Below, piece by piece: positions 37,868 to 45,861 of a stretch of DNA of 64,000 nt; positions within the stretch are counted from its first letter, which is position 1, and each line of letters opens with the position of its first letter. A model generated the notes under the pieces. It was given only the letters and a program-made list of their open reading frames with translations. It was not told the origin of the DNA and made no database searches. The translations under genes and the position numbers were made by a program. Origin of the DNA: Haloferax denitrificans ATCC 35960 (lineage in GTDB: Archaea; Halobacteriota; Halobacteria; Halobacteriales; Haloferacaceae). The DNA lies in assembly GCF_000337795.1 (NCBI RefSeq), contig NZ_AOLP01000017.1, forward strand, positions 186,001 through 250,000, in the 5' to 3' direction.

Positions 37868-39238
37868 TCAGTTCGAGACCGCGTCCAGGAATCCCTGCGT
37901 CGCGGCATCGACGTTGTACGGTCCGGTGAACTCCGAGGAGATGACTTCGTTGAGCGCCGTCATCGTCTCGGAGGGGACACCGAGTCCGTGCTGGAGGTTC
38001 GGCGGACGGTACTCCGCGTTGGCGAAGTCCTCGGCGGTCTCCTGGAGGTACGGTCCGAACTCTTCCATGCTCACGTCGGTCCGGGTCGGAATCGAGCCCT
38101 TGTACTGGTTGAACGCGATCTGCGCCTCGGGACTGCCGACGAACGCCGACCAGGCCTTCGACGCCTCCGGCGTCGGGTTGTCGGCCGGGTAGAGGAACGA
38201 GTCCATGTGGAGCGTGTACATCCCCTCGGTGCCGGGGAACGTCTTGAAGCCCCAGTCTTCGCCGTAGTCGAAGTTCTCGGCGTTCCGGAACGCGCCGGCC
38301 GCCCAGTTACCCTGGTGGATGAAGGCGGCGTTGCCGTTGATGATGTTCTGGTTCGACGAGGTGAGGTTGAGCGAGGCCGCGTCGTCGGAGATGTAGTTTT
38401 CGAGCATCTCCGCGGTCGTCTCGAAGGCCGAGCGAACCGCGCTCTCGGAGGCCTCACCGTTGAGGAAGTCCATGTACGGCTGGTAGCCGTTCACGCCGAG
38501 CATCACGGCGCCCCACAGCTGTGTCGTCGTCCACGTGCCGGACATCGCGTGGGTCATCGGAACCGCGTCGGTCTCGCTTTGCACCGTCTCGAACGCGTCG
38601 ATGAGCGCCGAGGGGCTGTTCAGCGAGTCGACGTCGATGCCGGCCTCATCGACGACCGAGACGTTGTAGAACAGGCAGTTCAGGCGGTGAGAACCCAGCG
38701 GGACGGCCCGGTAGCTACCGCCCTGCTGGTGGAGTTCGACCGCCTCGTCGATCATCACTTCTTCGAAGTTGTTCTCCTCCCAGACGTCGTCGACGCTTCC
38801 GAGGACGCCCTCGTAGCGGAGGAGGTTCGGGCCCGGCCAGTTGGCGAACGAACCCGGCGGGTCGTTGCTCTGGAGCCGGTTCGCAATGACCGCGTCGAGG
38901 TTCTGATTCCCGCCGCCGCCGATTGGGTTCATGTCGAGGCCGACGTCGGGATAGGCCTCGTTGAACGCCTCTTCGAGCGCTTCGGCCGCCGCGGCGCCGT
39001 CGCCGCCGGTCCAGCCGTGGAGCACCTCGACCGGGGCGCTACTACCGCCGTCACCGCCGTCGCCGCCGTCTTCGGTGGTACTGTCGCCACCCGCTTCAGT
39101 AGTACCACCGTCGCCGCCGTCATCGGAACCGCCGCCGCCGGAACAGCCGGCGAGCCCCATCGTCGCGAGCGCTCCCGCGCCGGCGACGTACTGGCGCCGA
39201 CTGAGTCGACTATTATCAGACTGGCTATCGCGTGACAT
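37868..39238 (-). CDS. Sugar ABC transporter substrate-binding lipoprotein (second importer)
   Basis: 456 residues. The Tat signal with lipobox, SRRQYVAGAGALATMGLAGC, is followed by a Gly/Asp/Ser linker (about 34-68) and a family 1 solute-binding domain (VEVLHGWTGGDGAAAAEALEEAFNEAYPDV). A glucose- or monosaccharide-type CUT1 substrate is plausible. A TATA-like CGTTAAGTAC lies about 27 bases upstream of ATG 39238, and an exact TrmB-type box lies further upstream at 39285-39301. It heads a four-gene operon. Confidence 0.9.
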   Translation of the reverse strand: MSRDSQSDNSRLSRRQYVAGAGALATMGLAGCSGGGGSDDGGDGGTTEAGGDSTTEDGGDGGDGGSSAPVEVLHGWTGGDGAAAAEALEEAFNEAYPDVGLDMNPIGGGGNQNLDAVIANRLQSNDPPGSFANWPGPNLLRYEGVLGSVDDVWEENNFEEVMIDEAVELHQQGGSYRAVPLGSHRLNCLFYNVSVVDEAGIDVDSLNSPSALIDAFETVQSETDAVPMTHAMSGTWTTTQLWGAVMLGVNGYQPYMDFLNGEASESAVRSAFETTAEMLENYISDDAASLNLTSSNQNIINGNAAFIHQGNWAAGAFRNAENFDYGEDWGFKTFPGTEGMYTLHMDSFLYPADNPTPEASKAWSAFVGSPEAQIAFNQYKGSIPTRTDVSMEEFGPYLQETAEDFANAEYRPPNLQHGLGVPSETMTALNEVISSEFTGPYNVDAATQGFLDAVSN

Positions 39239-39284
39239 GCATGAAAAATATTGGACCCATCGTACTTAACGATTGATATTCATT

Positions 39285-39301
39285 TACTCGGGATAATAGT
39301 A
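39285..39301. promoter_or_regulatory. Exact TrmB-type box upstream of the second sugar operon
   Basis: Read on the minus strand the site is TACT-ATTATCCC-GAGTA, matching the TACT-N7/8-GAGTA consensus published for Halobacterium TrmB. It lies about 15 bp upstream of the TATA-like element of the binding-protein gene, a position from which TrmB activates rather than represses in Halobacterium. Binding by the TrmB encoded at 507-1556 is inference. Confidence 0.65.
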
Positions 39302-39349
39302 AAAATTCTCAGACGGATCTAATCACCAGAATTCCGGAGGTATAATCCC

Positions 39350-39655
39350 TCAAACATCAGATATCTCGTCCGGGCGCAATCGCCGACTTCCCGCTGTGTG
39401 GCTCGTCATCGCCATCAACGGCGAACGCAGAGCAGTCGGAAGCGTAACGTGAGCGAGAAACGACATAAACGCTGTGAGAGCGGCAGTCGCGTCAGTTCGC
39501 GTCTCGTCCTCGATGGCGGGGATGCGCGCGCAGTACTTGCACTCGCGCATCTTCACCGCGCGCGTCCCGTGGTCGACGAGGCACCACTCGTGACAGCTCC
39601 GACACCGATACTCGACGTACCGCCACAGCTCCGTCTCTCGACGGGCCCGCGACAT
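39350..39655 (-). CDS. Small zinc-ribbon protein
   Basis: 101 residues. Residues 10-45 (WRYVEYRCRSCHEWCLVDHGTRAVKMRECKYCAR) contain CRSC and CKYC pairs, a zinc ribbon with extra His and Cys nearby. The C-terminal half, about 55 residues, has a weak hydrophobic stretch and low similarity to anything I know; it may be unstructured. It follows no operon partner. Confidence 0.5.
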   Translation of the reverse strand: MSRARRETELWRYVEYRCRSCHEWCLVDHGTRAVKMRECKYCARIPAIEDETRTDATAALTAFMSFLAHVTLPTALRSPLMAMTSHTAGSRRLRPDEISDV

Positions 39656-39827
39656 CTACCGAACACCCCCGGCTAAAGTTATCGCCCGACCGCGGGCCGG
39701 TCCGTGAGCAGAGCTTATGGAATTGGGATTTTCGGGCGTTTTGAGATTTCGCGGGAACGGCGAAGTCAGGCGCGTGAGGGTCCGTAGATGGCCATTTTCA
39801 TCAGCAACGATGCGGCTAACAGTATTA

Positions 39828-39902
39828 TGGGCCCCATGGGGTTCGAACCCATGACCACCCGGTTATGAGCCGAGCGCTCTGACCAGACTGAGCTAGGGGC
39901 CC
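39828..39902 (-). tRNA. tRNA with CAT anticodon (probably tRNA-Ile2, alternatively elongator tRNA-Met)
   Basis: The sequence folds as a cloverleaf with acceptor GGGCCCC/GGGGCCC, anticodon loop CTCATAA and a T-arm with GGTTCGAACCC. The anticodon CAT can be Met or, with agmatidine at position 34, Ile for AUA codons. The GGGCCC acceptor and the GGTCATGGGTTCGAA T-arm resemble haloarchaeal tRNA-Ile more than tRNA-Met. No intron is present and CCA is not encoded. Confidence 0.9.
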
Positions 39903-39999
39903 TCGGTCGATTCTTTCCCGTCGTCCCTCTTATGTCTTATCAGAAGCCGTCGCCGACGAATCGGAGGCGAGTCGCTCGTCGGGGTGAGAAACGGAGAAG

Positions 40000-40072
40000 C
40001 GCCACCGCCAGGACTCGAACCTGGGACAACCTCGTTAACAGCGAGGTGCTCTACCAACTGAGCTACGGCGGC
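40000..40072 (-). tRNA. tRNA-Asn (GTT)
   Basis: Cloverleaf with acceptor GCCGCCG/CGGTGGC (one G-T pair), anticodon stem CCTCG/CGAGG, loop CTGTTAA and T-loop GGTTCGAGTCC. The anticodon GTT reads AAC/AAU. There is no intron and CCA is not encoded. It lies 97 bp upstream (in its own direction) of the CAT tRNA and could share a transcript with it. Confidence 0.95.
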
Positions 40073-40208
40073 TTTCGTCTGCACTCTCTCGTATTCGATG
40101 TTTCTTGATAGGGCTTTCGTTTTTAACCGACGGCTGGCGGATGCCACCGCCTGACGCGGTCGCGGGAGCACCGTCACGCTTTCGCCCGCCCGCGGGGAAC
40201 CAGCGGGC

Positions 40209-41588
40209 ATGACGAACTCGGACCTCGACGCGGTCGTCGCCGCGGTCCGCGAGCGCATCGACCCCGACGAGGCGGAGCGTCGGGCGCTCGCGGACGCCGC
40301 GGCGGCGCTCGAATCCCGCGTCCACGACGCCCTCGCGGACCTGCCGGTGGACGCCGACGCGCTCCAAGTCGGCAGTACCGCCCGCGGCACGTGGCTCTCG
40401 GGCGACCGCGACATCGACCTGTTCGTGCGCTTCCCGGCCGACCTCGACCGCGAGGAACTCGAAGCGTACGGCCTCGAAGTCGGCCACGCCGTCCTCCCCG
40501 ACGGCCACGAGGAGTACGCCGAACATCCCTACGTGAAAGGCGACTACGGCGGCTTCGACGTGGACCTCGTCCCCTGTTACGACGTGCCGTCCGCCTCGGA
40601 CATCCGCTCTGCGGTCGACCGGACACCGTTCCACAACGCCTACCTGACCGAGCGCCTCGACGACGGCCTCGCGGCGGACGTGCGCGTCTTCAAGCGCTTC
40701 CTGAAGGGCATCGGTGCCTACGGGAGCGACCTCCGAACCGAGGGCTTCTCGGGCTATCTCGCCGAACTCCTCGTGGTCAAACACGGCGGCTTCGAACCGT
40801 TGCTCCGAGCGGCCGCCGACTGGAGCCCGCAGGTCGAGTTCGACCCGGAGGACCACGGGACGCGGCGTTTCTCCGACCCGCTCGTCGTCATCGACCCGAC
40901 CGACCCCGAGCGGAACGTCGCCGCGGTCTGCTCGGCGGAGAACGTCGCGCGGCTCCAGCACTACGCCCGCGACCTGCTTTCCGACCCGCGGGAATCGCTG
41001 TTCTTCCGGCCCGACCCGCCGGCGCTCGCCCCCGACGGCGTTCGCGACCACCTCGACCGCCGCGGCACCACGGCCGTCGCCGTCGTCTTCGACTGCCCGG
41101 ACCTCGTGGACGACCAGCTCTACCCACAGCTCAGAAAGTCGTTGACCGGCGTCACCGACGGTCTCGACAGACGCGGATTCGACGTGTTCCGGCGCGCGAC
41201 GTTCGCCGACACCGACGGCGAGGGGCAGGGCGAGGCGGTCCTCTTCGCCGAACTCTCTGTCGCCGAGCGCCCGGCGGTCGAGCGCCACGAGGGGCCGCCG
41301 GTCCACGTCCGCCAGCACGCCGAGGGGTTCTACGGCGCGTACGAGGGCGGCGACGACCACTACGGGCCGTTCCTCGACGGCGACCGCTACGTGGTCGAGC
41401 GCGAGCGGGAGTTCACCTCGGCGACCGGCTTCCTCGAAAGCGACGCGCTGTTCGACGTGGCGCTCGGAAAACACGTGGAATCGACGCTCAAAGAAGGCGG
41501 CTACGACGTGCTCGTCGGCGACGACGTGGCCGCGCTCGCCGAGTCGTTCGGTCCCGAGTTGGGTCGCTACTTCGCGCCGAGGCCGTGA
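40209..41588 (+). CDS. cca: CCA-adding tRNA nucleotidyltransferase (class I)
   Basis: 459 residues. The catalytic head motif is VGSTARGTWLSGDRDIDLFVRFP (GS...DxD, metal ligands), with a third carboxylate in GGFDVDLVPCYDV. The neck/body/tail regions of archaeal class I enzymes follow. It adds or repairs CCA at tRNA 3' ends, which is needed here because the tRNA genes in the window lack encoded CCA. Its 3' end overlaps the convergent deacetylase gene by 22 bp. Confidence 0.95.
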   Translation: MTNSDLDAVVAAVRERIDPDEAERRALADAAAALESRVHDALADLPVDADALQVGSTARGTWLSGDRDIDLFVRFPADLDREELEAYGLEVGHAVLPDGHEEYAEHPYVKGDYGGFDVDLVPCYDVPSASDIRSAVDRTPFHNAYLTERLDDGLAADVRVFKRFLKGIGAYGSDLRTEGFSGYLAELLVVKHGGFEPLLRAAADWSPQVEFDPEDHGTRRFSDPLVVIDPTDPERNVAAVCSAENVARLQHYARDLLSDPRESLFFRPDPPALAPDGVRDHLDRRGTTAVAVVFDCPDLVDDQLYPQLRKSLTGVTDGLDRRGFDVFRRATFADTDGEGQGEAVLFAELSVAERPAVERHEGPPVHVRQHAEGFYGAYEGGDDHYGPFLDGDRYVVEREREFTSATGFLESDALFDVALGKHVESTLKEGGYDVLVGDDVAALAESFGPELGRYFAPRP

Positions 41589-42580
41589 GCGGCGCGCACG
41601 TCGTCGACTAGCTCGACGTTCTTCTCGTCGGGGTCTTCGTCGGGGTCCATCGCGATGCGGCCGTCGAACGTCTCGTGGACGGTCGCGACGCCCTCCGAGA
41701 GCGTGTCGAGGCCGTAGCCGCCTTCGAGGACGAACGCGATGGCGGCATCGGTCGCCGCACAGAGGTCCTGCACGCACTCGGTGAGCATCGCGTAACCCTC
41801 GGTCGAGACGCGCATCCGCGAGATGGGGTCGTGGCGGTGGGCGTCGAAGCCGGCGCTCACGATGAACAGGTCGGGGTCGAACCGCTCGACGGCGGGCGCG
41901 ATGGCCTCGTCGAACGAGTAGACGTAGTCGGCGTCGCCCGCGCCGGCGCGGAGCGGGACGTTGAGGGTCGACCCCTCGCCGTCGCCCTCGCCGGTCTCTT
42001 CGACCTCGCCCGTGCCGGGGTAGAGGCCGTCCTCGTGGATGGACGTGTAGAACACGTCGCCGCGGTCGTAGAAGATGTCCTGCGTGCCGTTGCCGTGGTG
42101 GACGTCCCAGTCGAAGATTGCGACGCGCTCGGCGAGGCCGTCGTCGATGACCGCCTGCGCGGCGACGGCGGCGTTGTTGAAGAAGCAAAAGCCCATGGCG
42201 TCGTCCTCGACGGCGTGATGGCCCGGCGGGCGGCCGAGCGAGAACGGGGTGTCGCGGCCGTCGTCACCGTCGAGCGCGGCGCGGGCGGCCCACTCCGCGA
42301 GGCCGGCGGCGGTGAGCGCGGCGTCCCACGACGCCTCGACGGCGACGGTGTCGGGGTCCCAGTTGCCGCCGCCGTCGGAACAGAAGTCGTGGAACTCGTC
42401 GACGTAGCTGTCGTCGTGGACGGCCGCGACGGTTGATTTCTCGGCGGGCGGGGCGTCGACGTACTCGACGCCGTGGCGCTTCGCCAGCCCGCGCCGGATG
42501 GCACGGAGTCGGTCTGCCGTCTCGGGGTGTCGCGGCCCGGTGTCGTGGTCGAGACACGTTTCGCTGTAGCCGAATTGCAT
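41567..42580 (-). CDS. Histone deacetylase family protein (acetoin utilisation type)
   Basis: 337 residues. Active-site motifs: LGRPPGHHA (His pair), DWDVHHGNG (zinc Asp and His) and SAGFDAHRHDP (zinc Asp), plus the Tyr in EGGYGL. The enzyme would deacetylate lysines on proteins or act on small amides. It sits directly behind the histone gene, with the histone stop and this start overlapping (TAATG). A role on chromatin is attractive, although haloarchaeal histones have few tail lysines. Confidence 0.92.
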   Translation of the reverse strand: MQFGYSETCLDHDTGPRHPETADRLRAIRRGLAKRHGVEYVDAPPAEKSTVAAVHDDSYVDEFHDFCSDGGGNWDPDTVAVEASWDAALTAAGLAEWAARAALDGDDGRDTPFSLGRPPGHHAVEDDAMGFCFFNNAAVAAQAVIDDGLAERVAIFDWDVHHGNGTQDIFYDRGDVFYTSIHEDGLYPGTGEVEETGEGDGEGSTLNVPLRAGAGDADYVYSFDEAIAPAVERFDPDLFIVSAGFDAHRHDPISRMRVSTEGYAMLTECVQDLCAATDAAIAFVLEGGYGLDTLSEGVATVHETFDGRIAMDPDEDPDEKNVELVDDVRAAHGLGAK

Positions 42581-43011
42581 TATTCGAAGAGGGAGAAGTA
42601 GGTCTCGATGTCCTCGGATTGGACCGTCCGCCGGTCGGCGTGGTGGGCGAGTTTGACGGCGGCACCCGCCACGTTGACGGCGTAGTCTTCGAGGATATCG
42701 GCCAGGGCGATTCGAGCGTCCATCGCGACCCGGTAGCGGTCGTCGATTCGGAGGCGAGCGATGCGGTCGATGGGGGCGATAGGGAGGGAGAGTTCGTCGC
42801 GGTCGACGACCTGTTGAACGCCGAAGTCCTCGGCCATCAACGTCTTGCGACCGTCCGCCGTCGCCCGGTCGGCGGCGTCTATCGCGAGTTCCGCGCCGCG
42901 GTCCTGAATCCGGCGGGCGAGCGCCTCGGCGGCGCCGGCGCTCACTCGCAACTCACCTGCGTTCTGCCGGATAATCGCGTCTACCGGGGCGAACGGTAGC
43001 TCGACACTCAT
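42580..43011 (-). CDS. hstA: Archaeal histone, two fused histone folds
   Basis: 143 residues. Two histone folds are joined head to tail: MSVELPFAPVDAIIRQNAG...LAIDAADRATADGRKTLMAEDF and LPIAPIDRIARLRIDDRYRVAMDARIALADILEDYAVNVAGAA...DRRTVQSEDIETYFSLFE. The fused form replaces a dimer, as in other haloarchaea and Methanopyrus. It is acidic, unlike most histones. ATG 43011 was chosen because GATTATACG lies about 29 bases upstream (leaderless); an in-frame GTG lies two codons earlier. Confidence 0.95.
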   Translation of the reverse strand: MSVELPFAPVDAIIRQNAGELRVSAGAAEALARRIQDRGAELAIDAADRATADGRKTLMAEDFGVQQVVDRDELSLPIAPIDRIARLRIDDRYRVAMDARIALADILEDYAVNVAGAAVKLAHHADRRTVQSEDIETYFSLFE

Positions 43012-43229
43012 ACCCACATATCGGGTCCGTGCGGCGTATAATCCTTTCCGTCGCGGCCCCTTCTGGATTTTATCGCACGGAGCGCTCCCGAGGGGACGGA
43101 TTTCGCTGTGAGAACCCGAGAAACCGGACGAACAATGAGTCGGGTTCGACGGCTCGCCGACGGCGGGGGGTGGGCGGTGGGCGACCGGTGACCGCCGACC
43201 GGCGACCGCCGACCGGTGGCCTCCCCGCC

Positions 43230-44702
43230 CTACCGCTGTGCGCCGGTGTGGACCTCGACCGTCTCGGCGCTGATGCGGCCGTCGGTCTCCGTCCCGGAGA
43301 CGGTCACCTCGTCGCCGAGGCCGAGGTCGGCGTCGGTGTCGACGGTCTTGGTCTGCGTGCCGTCGTCGAGGATGACCGGCGTCCCGGCCTGCACGACCGT
43401 CCCGGTGAACTCGACCGATTCGCCGGCGGCCTCGGCCGCGGACGCGTCCGACGAGGACTCGCCGTTCGCGGCGGACGAACTGCCGGACGACTCGGACGAA
43501 CCACCGGACGAGCCGTCACCGGAGAACGCGCCGAGCCCTTGGTCGCTCGGCGGGCTGGGGGCCGACTCGCCGGCGTCGGTTCCGGCCGCGCCCTCAGGGG
43601 CCTCGTCCATCACGGTGACGGACGACCGCCAGCCGGCGGAGGCTTCGAGGTCCTCCTGCCAGCCCTCTTTTATCTCCACGTCGGTGATGACGACGTAGTC
43701 CGCGAGGTCGACGTCGGCGTCCGCCTTCTCGCCCCAGAGGGCGACCCGGATGTCGCCGGTGCCGTCCTTGACGCGGATGTTTCGCACCTGCCCCTCCGAG
43801 CCGTCGTCGCGGTCGAAGGTGCGCTTGCCGTCGGCCTCGATGACGCCGCCGGCGATGTCGACCGTCTGGCCGAGTTCGAGCGTGCCGATGTCGGTCGTCT
43901 CGGGGACGTACTCGATGTCCTCGTCGATGACTTCGACCGCGCCGCGGGAGCCGACGTGAAGTTCGAGCGAGCCGTCGCGCTCGCGGACGTAGCCGTCGAC
44001 GACCTCGACCGACTGGCCCGTTTCGAGTTCCTCGGCGAGGTCCGCCCGCTCGTCCCAGAGCGTGACGCGGACGCGGCCGGTCGGGTCGCCGACCGAGAGG
44101 TTCGAGACGCGGCCCTCGGTGCCGTCGTCGCGGTCGAACGTCCGGACGGTGCCGGTGTCCAGAATCTTGCCTTCGAGGTTCACGTCCGAGAGGCCGAGCG
44201 CGAGGTCTTCGACGCGGTAGGTGTCGAGCACCTGCACGTCGACCTCGGCGTCGAGGTCCTCTTCGACCTTGCTGGCGCTGACTTCCACGCCGTTGTAGCC
44301 GTCTTTCGGGCGGCCGCCGATGCGGAGGACGGTGCCGACTTCGAGGTTCTCCTTCGCGCCGGCGGCCATCTCGTCCCACAGCGAGACGCGGATGCGCCCG
44401 GTCTCGTCGGCGACCTCGATGTTGACGACCCGCCCGTCTTCGTCCTCGCCGTCGCGCTCGAACGTCCGCACCTCGCCGATGCTGACGACCTTGGCGAGGA
44501 ACTTCACGTCCTCCATGCCGGGTTCGATGTCGGCGATGCCGTGTACCTCCTCGTCGCGCAGTTCGTGGGCGATGAGCATCGCCGCCGTCTCCTCGTCGGC
44601 GAGGCCGCCCATCTGTTCGACCTTGTCGTTGACCGCCGCCTCGAACTTCTCGAACTCGACATCGGTGTCGAGGTCGTCGTAGACCTCCCGGATGACGCCC
44701 AT
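43230..44702 (-). CDS. rpa2: Replication protein A, multi-OB-fold single-stranded DNA-binding protein
   Basis: 490 residues. An N-terminal helical region (about 1-60) is followed by three similar OB-folds (about 68-150, 170-250 and 270-370) with repeating VRTFERDGEDEDGRVVNIEVADETGRIRVSLW-type blocks. A disordered Ser/Gly/Ala linker (about 370-425) precedes a final small OB-like domain (VEFTGTVVQAGTPVIL). It binds single-stranded DNA in replication and repair; in H. volcanii this type is RPA2. A Shine-Dalgarno GGAGGTGA lies 6 bases before ATG 44702, unusual in a genome rich in leaderless starts. Confidence 0.93.
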   Translation of the reverse strand: MGVIREVYDDLDTDVEFEKFEAAVNDKVEQMGGLADEETAAMLIAHELRDEEVHGIADIEPGMEDVKFLAKVVSIGEVRTFERDGEDEDGRVVNIEVADETGRIRVSLWDEMAAGAKENLEVGTVLRIGGRPKDGYNGVEVSASKVEEDLDAEVDVQVLDTYRVEDLALGLSDVNLEGKILDTGTVRTFDRDDGTEGRVSNLSVGDPTGRVRVTLWDERADLAEELETGQSVEVVDGYVRERDGSLELHVGSRGAVEVIDEDIEYVPETTDIGTLELGQTVDIAGGVIEADGKRTFDRDDGSEGQVRNIRVKDGTGDIRVALWGEKADADVDLADYVVITDVEIKEGWQEDLEASAGWRSSVTVMDEAPEGAAGTDAGESAPSPPSDQGLGAFSGDGSSGGSSESSGSSSAANGESSSDASAAEAAGESVEFTGTVVQAGTPVILDDGTQTKTVDTDADLGLGDEVTVSGTETDGRISAETVEVHTGAQR

Positions 44703-44761
44703 CAGGCGTCACCTCCCGGAACGAAGCGCGCGCGTCGCCGCAGACCAAACGTCGTACTCAT
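44702..44761 (-). CDS. Possible 19-codon leader peptide coupled to rpa2
   Basis: MSTTFGLRRRARFVPGGDA ends in TGATG, overlapping the rpa2 start. A GCTTAAGCG element lies about 30 bases before its ATG, so the message would be leaderless at this tiny frame, while rpa2 itself is preceded by GGAGGTGA (44709-44716) inside it. This layout suggests translational coupling or attenuation, but no proof of translation can be seen. Confidence 0.35.
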   Translation of the reverse strand: MSTTFGLRRRARFVPGGDA

Positions 44762-44894
44762 ACTATGGTCGAACAGGGAAGGGCGGCGCTTAAGCGTTGT
44801 TTTCCTCCGGATTGGACCGCCGAACCGACCGCGCGAATCGAGCGACATAGCGGGGGTGGCCGCGGCCTCAAATTTGAACGTTCGGACTCGACCG

Positions 44895-45404
44895 TCAGGG
44901 AGCCACGTCGATGCGGGCGACCTCCCGGCGGCCGTCCGCGTCGTCGTGGATGACGACCGCCCGGCTGGGGAGGCCGCTTTCGAACCGGAGCGTCGCCTCG
45001 TAGCCGCGGACAACCGACGATTCGGCGCAGTTCTCCGCGTCGGCTCGCTCGACGGTTTCGACGACGACCGTGGCAGTGTCCGACTCCACGTCGTAGTCGG
45101 CGCGCGCGAGTCGGGCGATGGCGCAGTCGGTCGCCCCCGAGACGCACCCGACGACCGAGACGCCGGTTTCGGTCTCGGACGCGAGCGCCCCGCCGTCGGC
45201 AGGGCACGCGTCTGCGCGGGCGGGGGTGAACGACCGCCCGACGAGTCGCGGATGGCGGGGCGTCTCCGTCGCCGTTGGCGACGCGGTCCCGGTCTCGGTG
45301 CCGGTGCCCGCCGGTGACTGCTCCGCCGCGTCGCCGCCGCTCGAACACCCCGCGAGCGAGGCGCACAGCCCGGCGGTTCCGAGGAGGAGCGCGCGTCGAT
45401 TCAC
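44895..45404 (-). CDS. Tat lipoprotein of unknown function
   Basis: 169 residues. The signal VNRRALLLGTAGLCASLAGC has an Arg pair, hydrophobic core and lipobox. A Thr/Glu-rich linker follows, then a domain with four Cys residues (DACPADGG, VVGCVSGATDCAIARL, AENCAESS) that may form disulfides. The GTG at 45404 is chosen because it places the Arg pair directly at the start; the upstream frame lacks signal character. Role unknown. Confidence 0.7.
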   Translation of the reverse strand: MNRRALLLGTAGLCASLAGCSSGGDAAEQSPAGTGTETGTASPTATETPRHPRLVGRSFTPARADACPADGGALASETETGVSVVGCVSGATDCAIARLARADYDVESDTATVVVETVERADAENCAESSVVRGYEATLRFESGLPSRAVVIHDDADGRREVARIDVAP

Positions 45405-45549
45405 GTCCGGGACTAAGCTCGCCGGCGAAAAAGTCCTTGCGTGCGACACAAACCGACCCCCGCCTCGTGCCGTGGTCCCGCGGTTCATTGAGAGTTCACA
45501 TCGTAACCGTCTTAAGTAACCGTCGAGTACCGGAGAATGCAGTAAGACA

Positions 45550-45622
45550 GTCCTGATAGGGTAGTGGACTATCCTCCTGGCTTGCGGAGCCAGGGACCGG
45601 AGTTCAAATCTCCGTCAGGACG
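45550..45622 (+). tRNA. tRNA-Arg (GCG)
   Basis: Cloverleaf with acceptor GTCCTGA/TCAGGAC, anticodon stem CTGGC/GCCAG, loop TTGCGGA and T-arm GGAGTTCAAATCTCC. The anticodon GCG reads CGC/CGU. No intron; CCA is not encoded. Its 3' end and trailer are repeated downstream. Confidence 0.94.
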
Positions 45623-45861
45623 TTTCTCTCTGGAACTACACGACGAGCGAAGCGAGGAGTCCGTTCCTCGTTGAAACTCCGTTTCGGAGACTTGAACAGG
45701 GAGCGACCGGAGGGAGCGATTGAGTTCAAATCTCCGTCAGGGCGTTTCTCTCTGGACCCGACCTTCGAGAGCCCTCTGTGCTTTCGGGTCGGTTCACATT
45801 CTCTACGGAGACCTGAACGGCAAGCGACTTCGCCGCGACCGGGTTCAGCGCTCGTCAGGAC
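45600..45861. repeat. tRNA-Arg 3'-end repeats, direct-inverted-direct series
   Basis: The T-arm, acceptor 3' strand and trailer of tRNA-Arg (from 45600) recur in direct orientation at 45722 (one mismatch over about 35 bp including the trailer TTTCTCTCTGGA) and, degraded, near 45843. Period is about 120 bp. Between direct copies lie decayed inverted copies, for example GGAGACTTGAAC near 45686 pairing with GTTCAAATCTCC, with a GAGCGAAGCGAG-type loop between. The last copy reaches into the 3' end of the SGNH gene. Confidence 0.7.

Noticed and set aside
39653..39827. Possible small gene between the zinc-ribbon gene and the CAT tRNA
   Set aside because: Frames are short, and one would read into the tRNA gene; no start context or bias supports coding.
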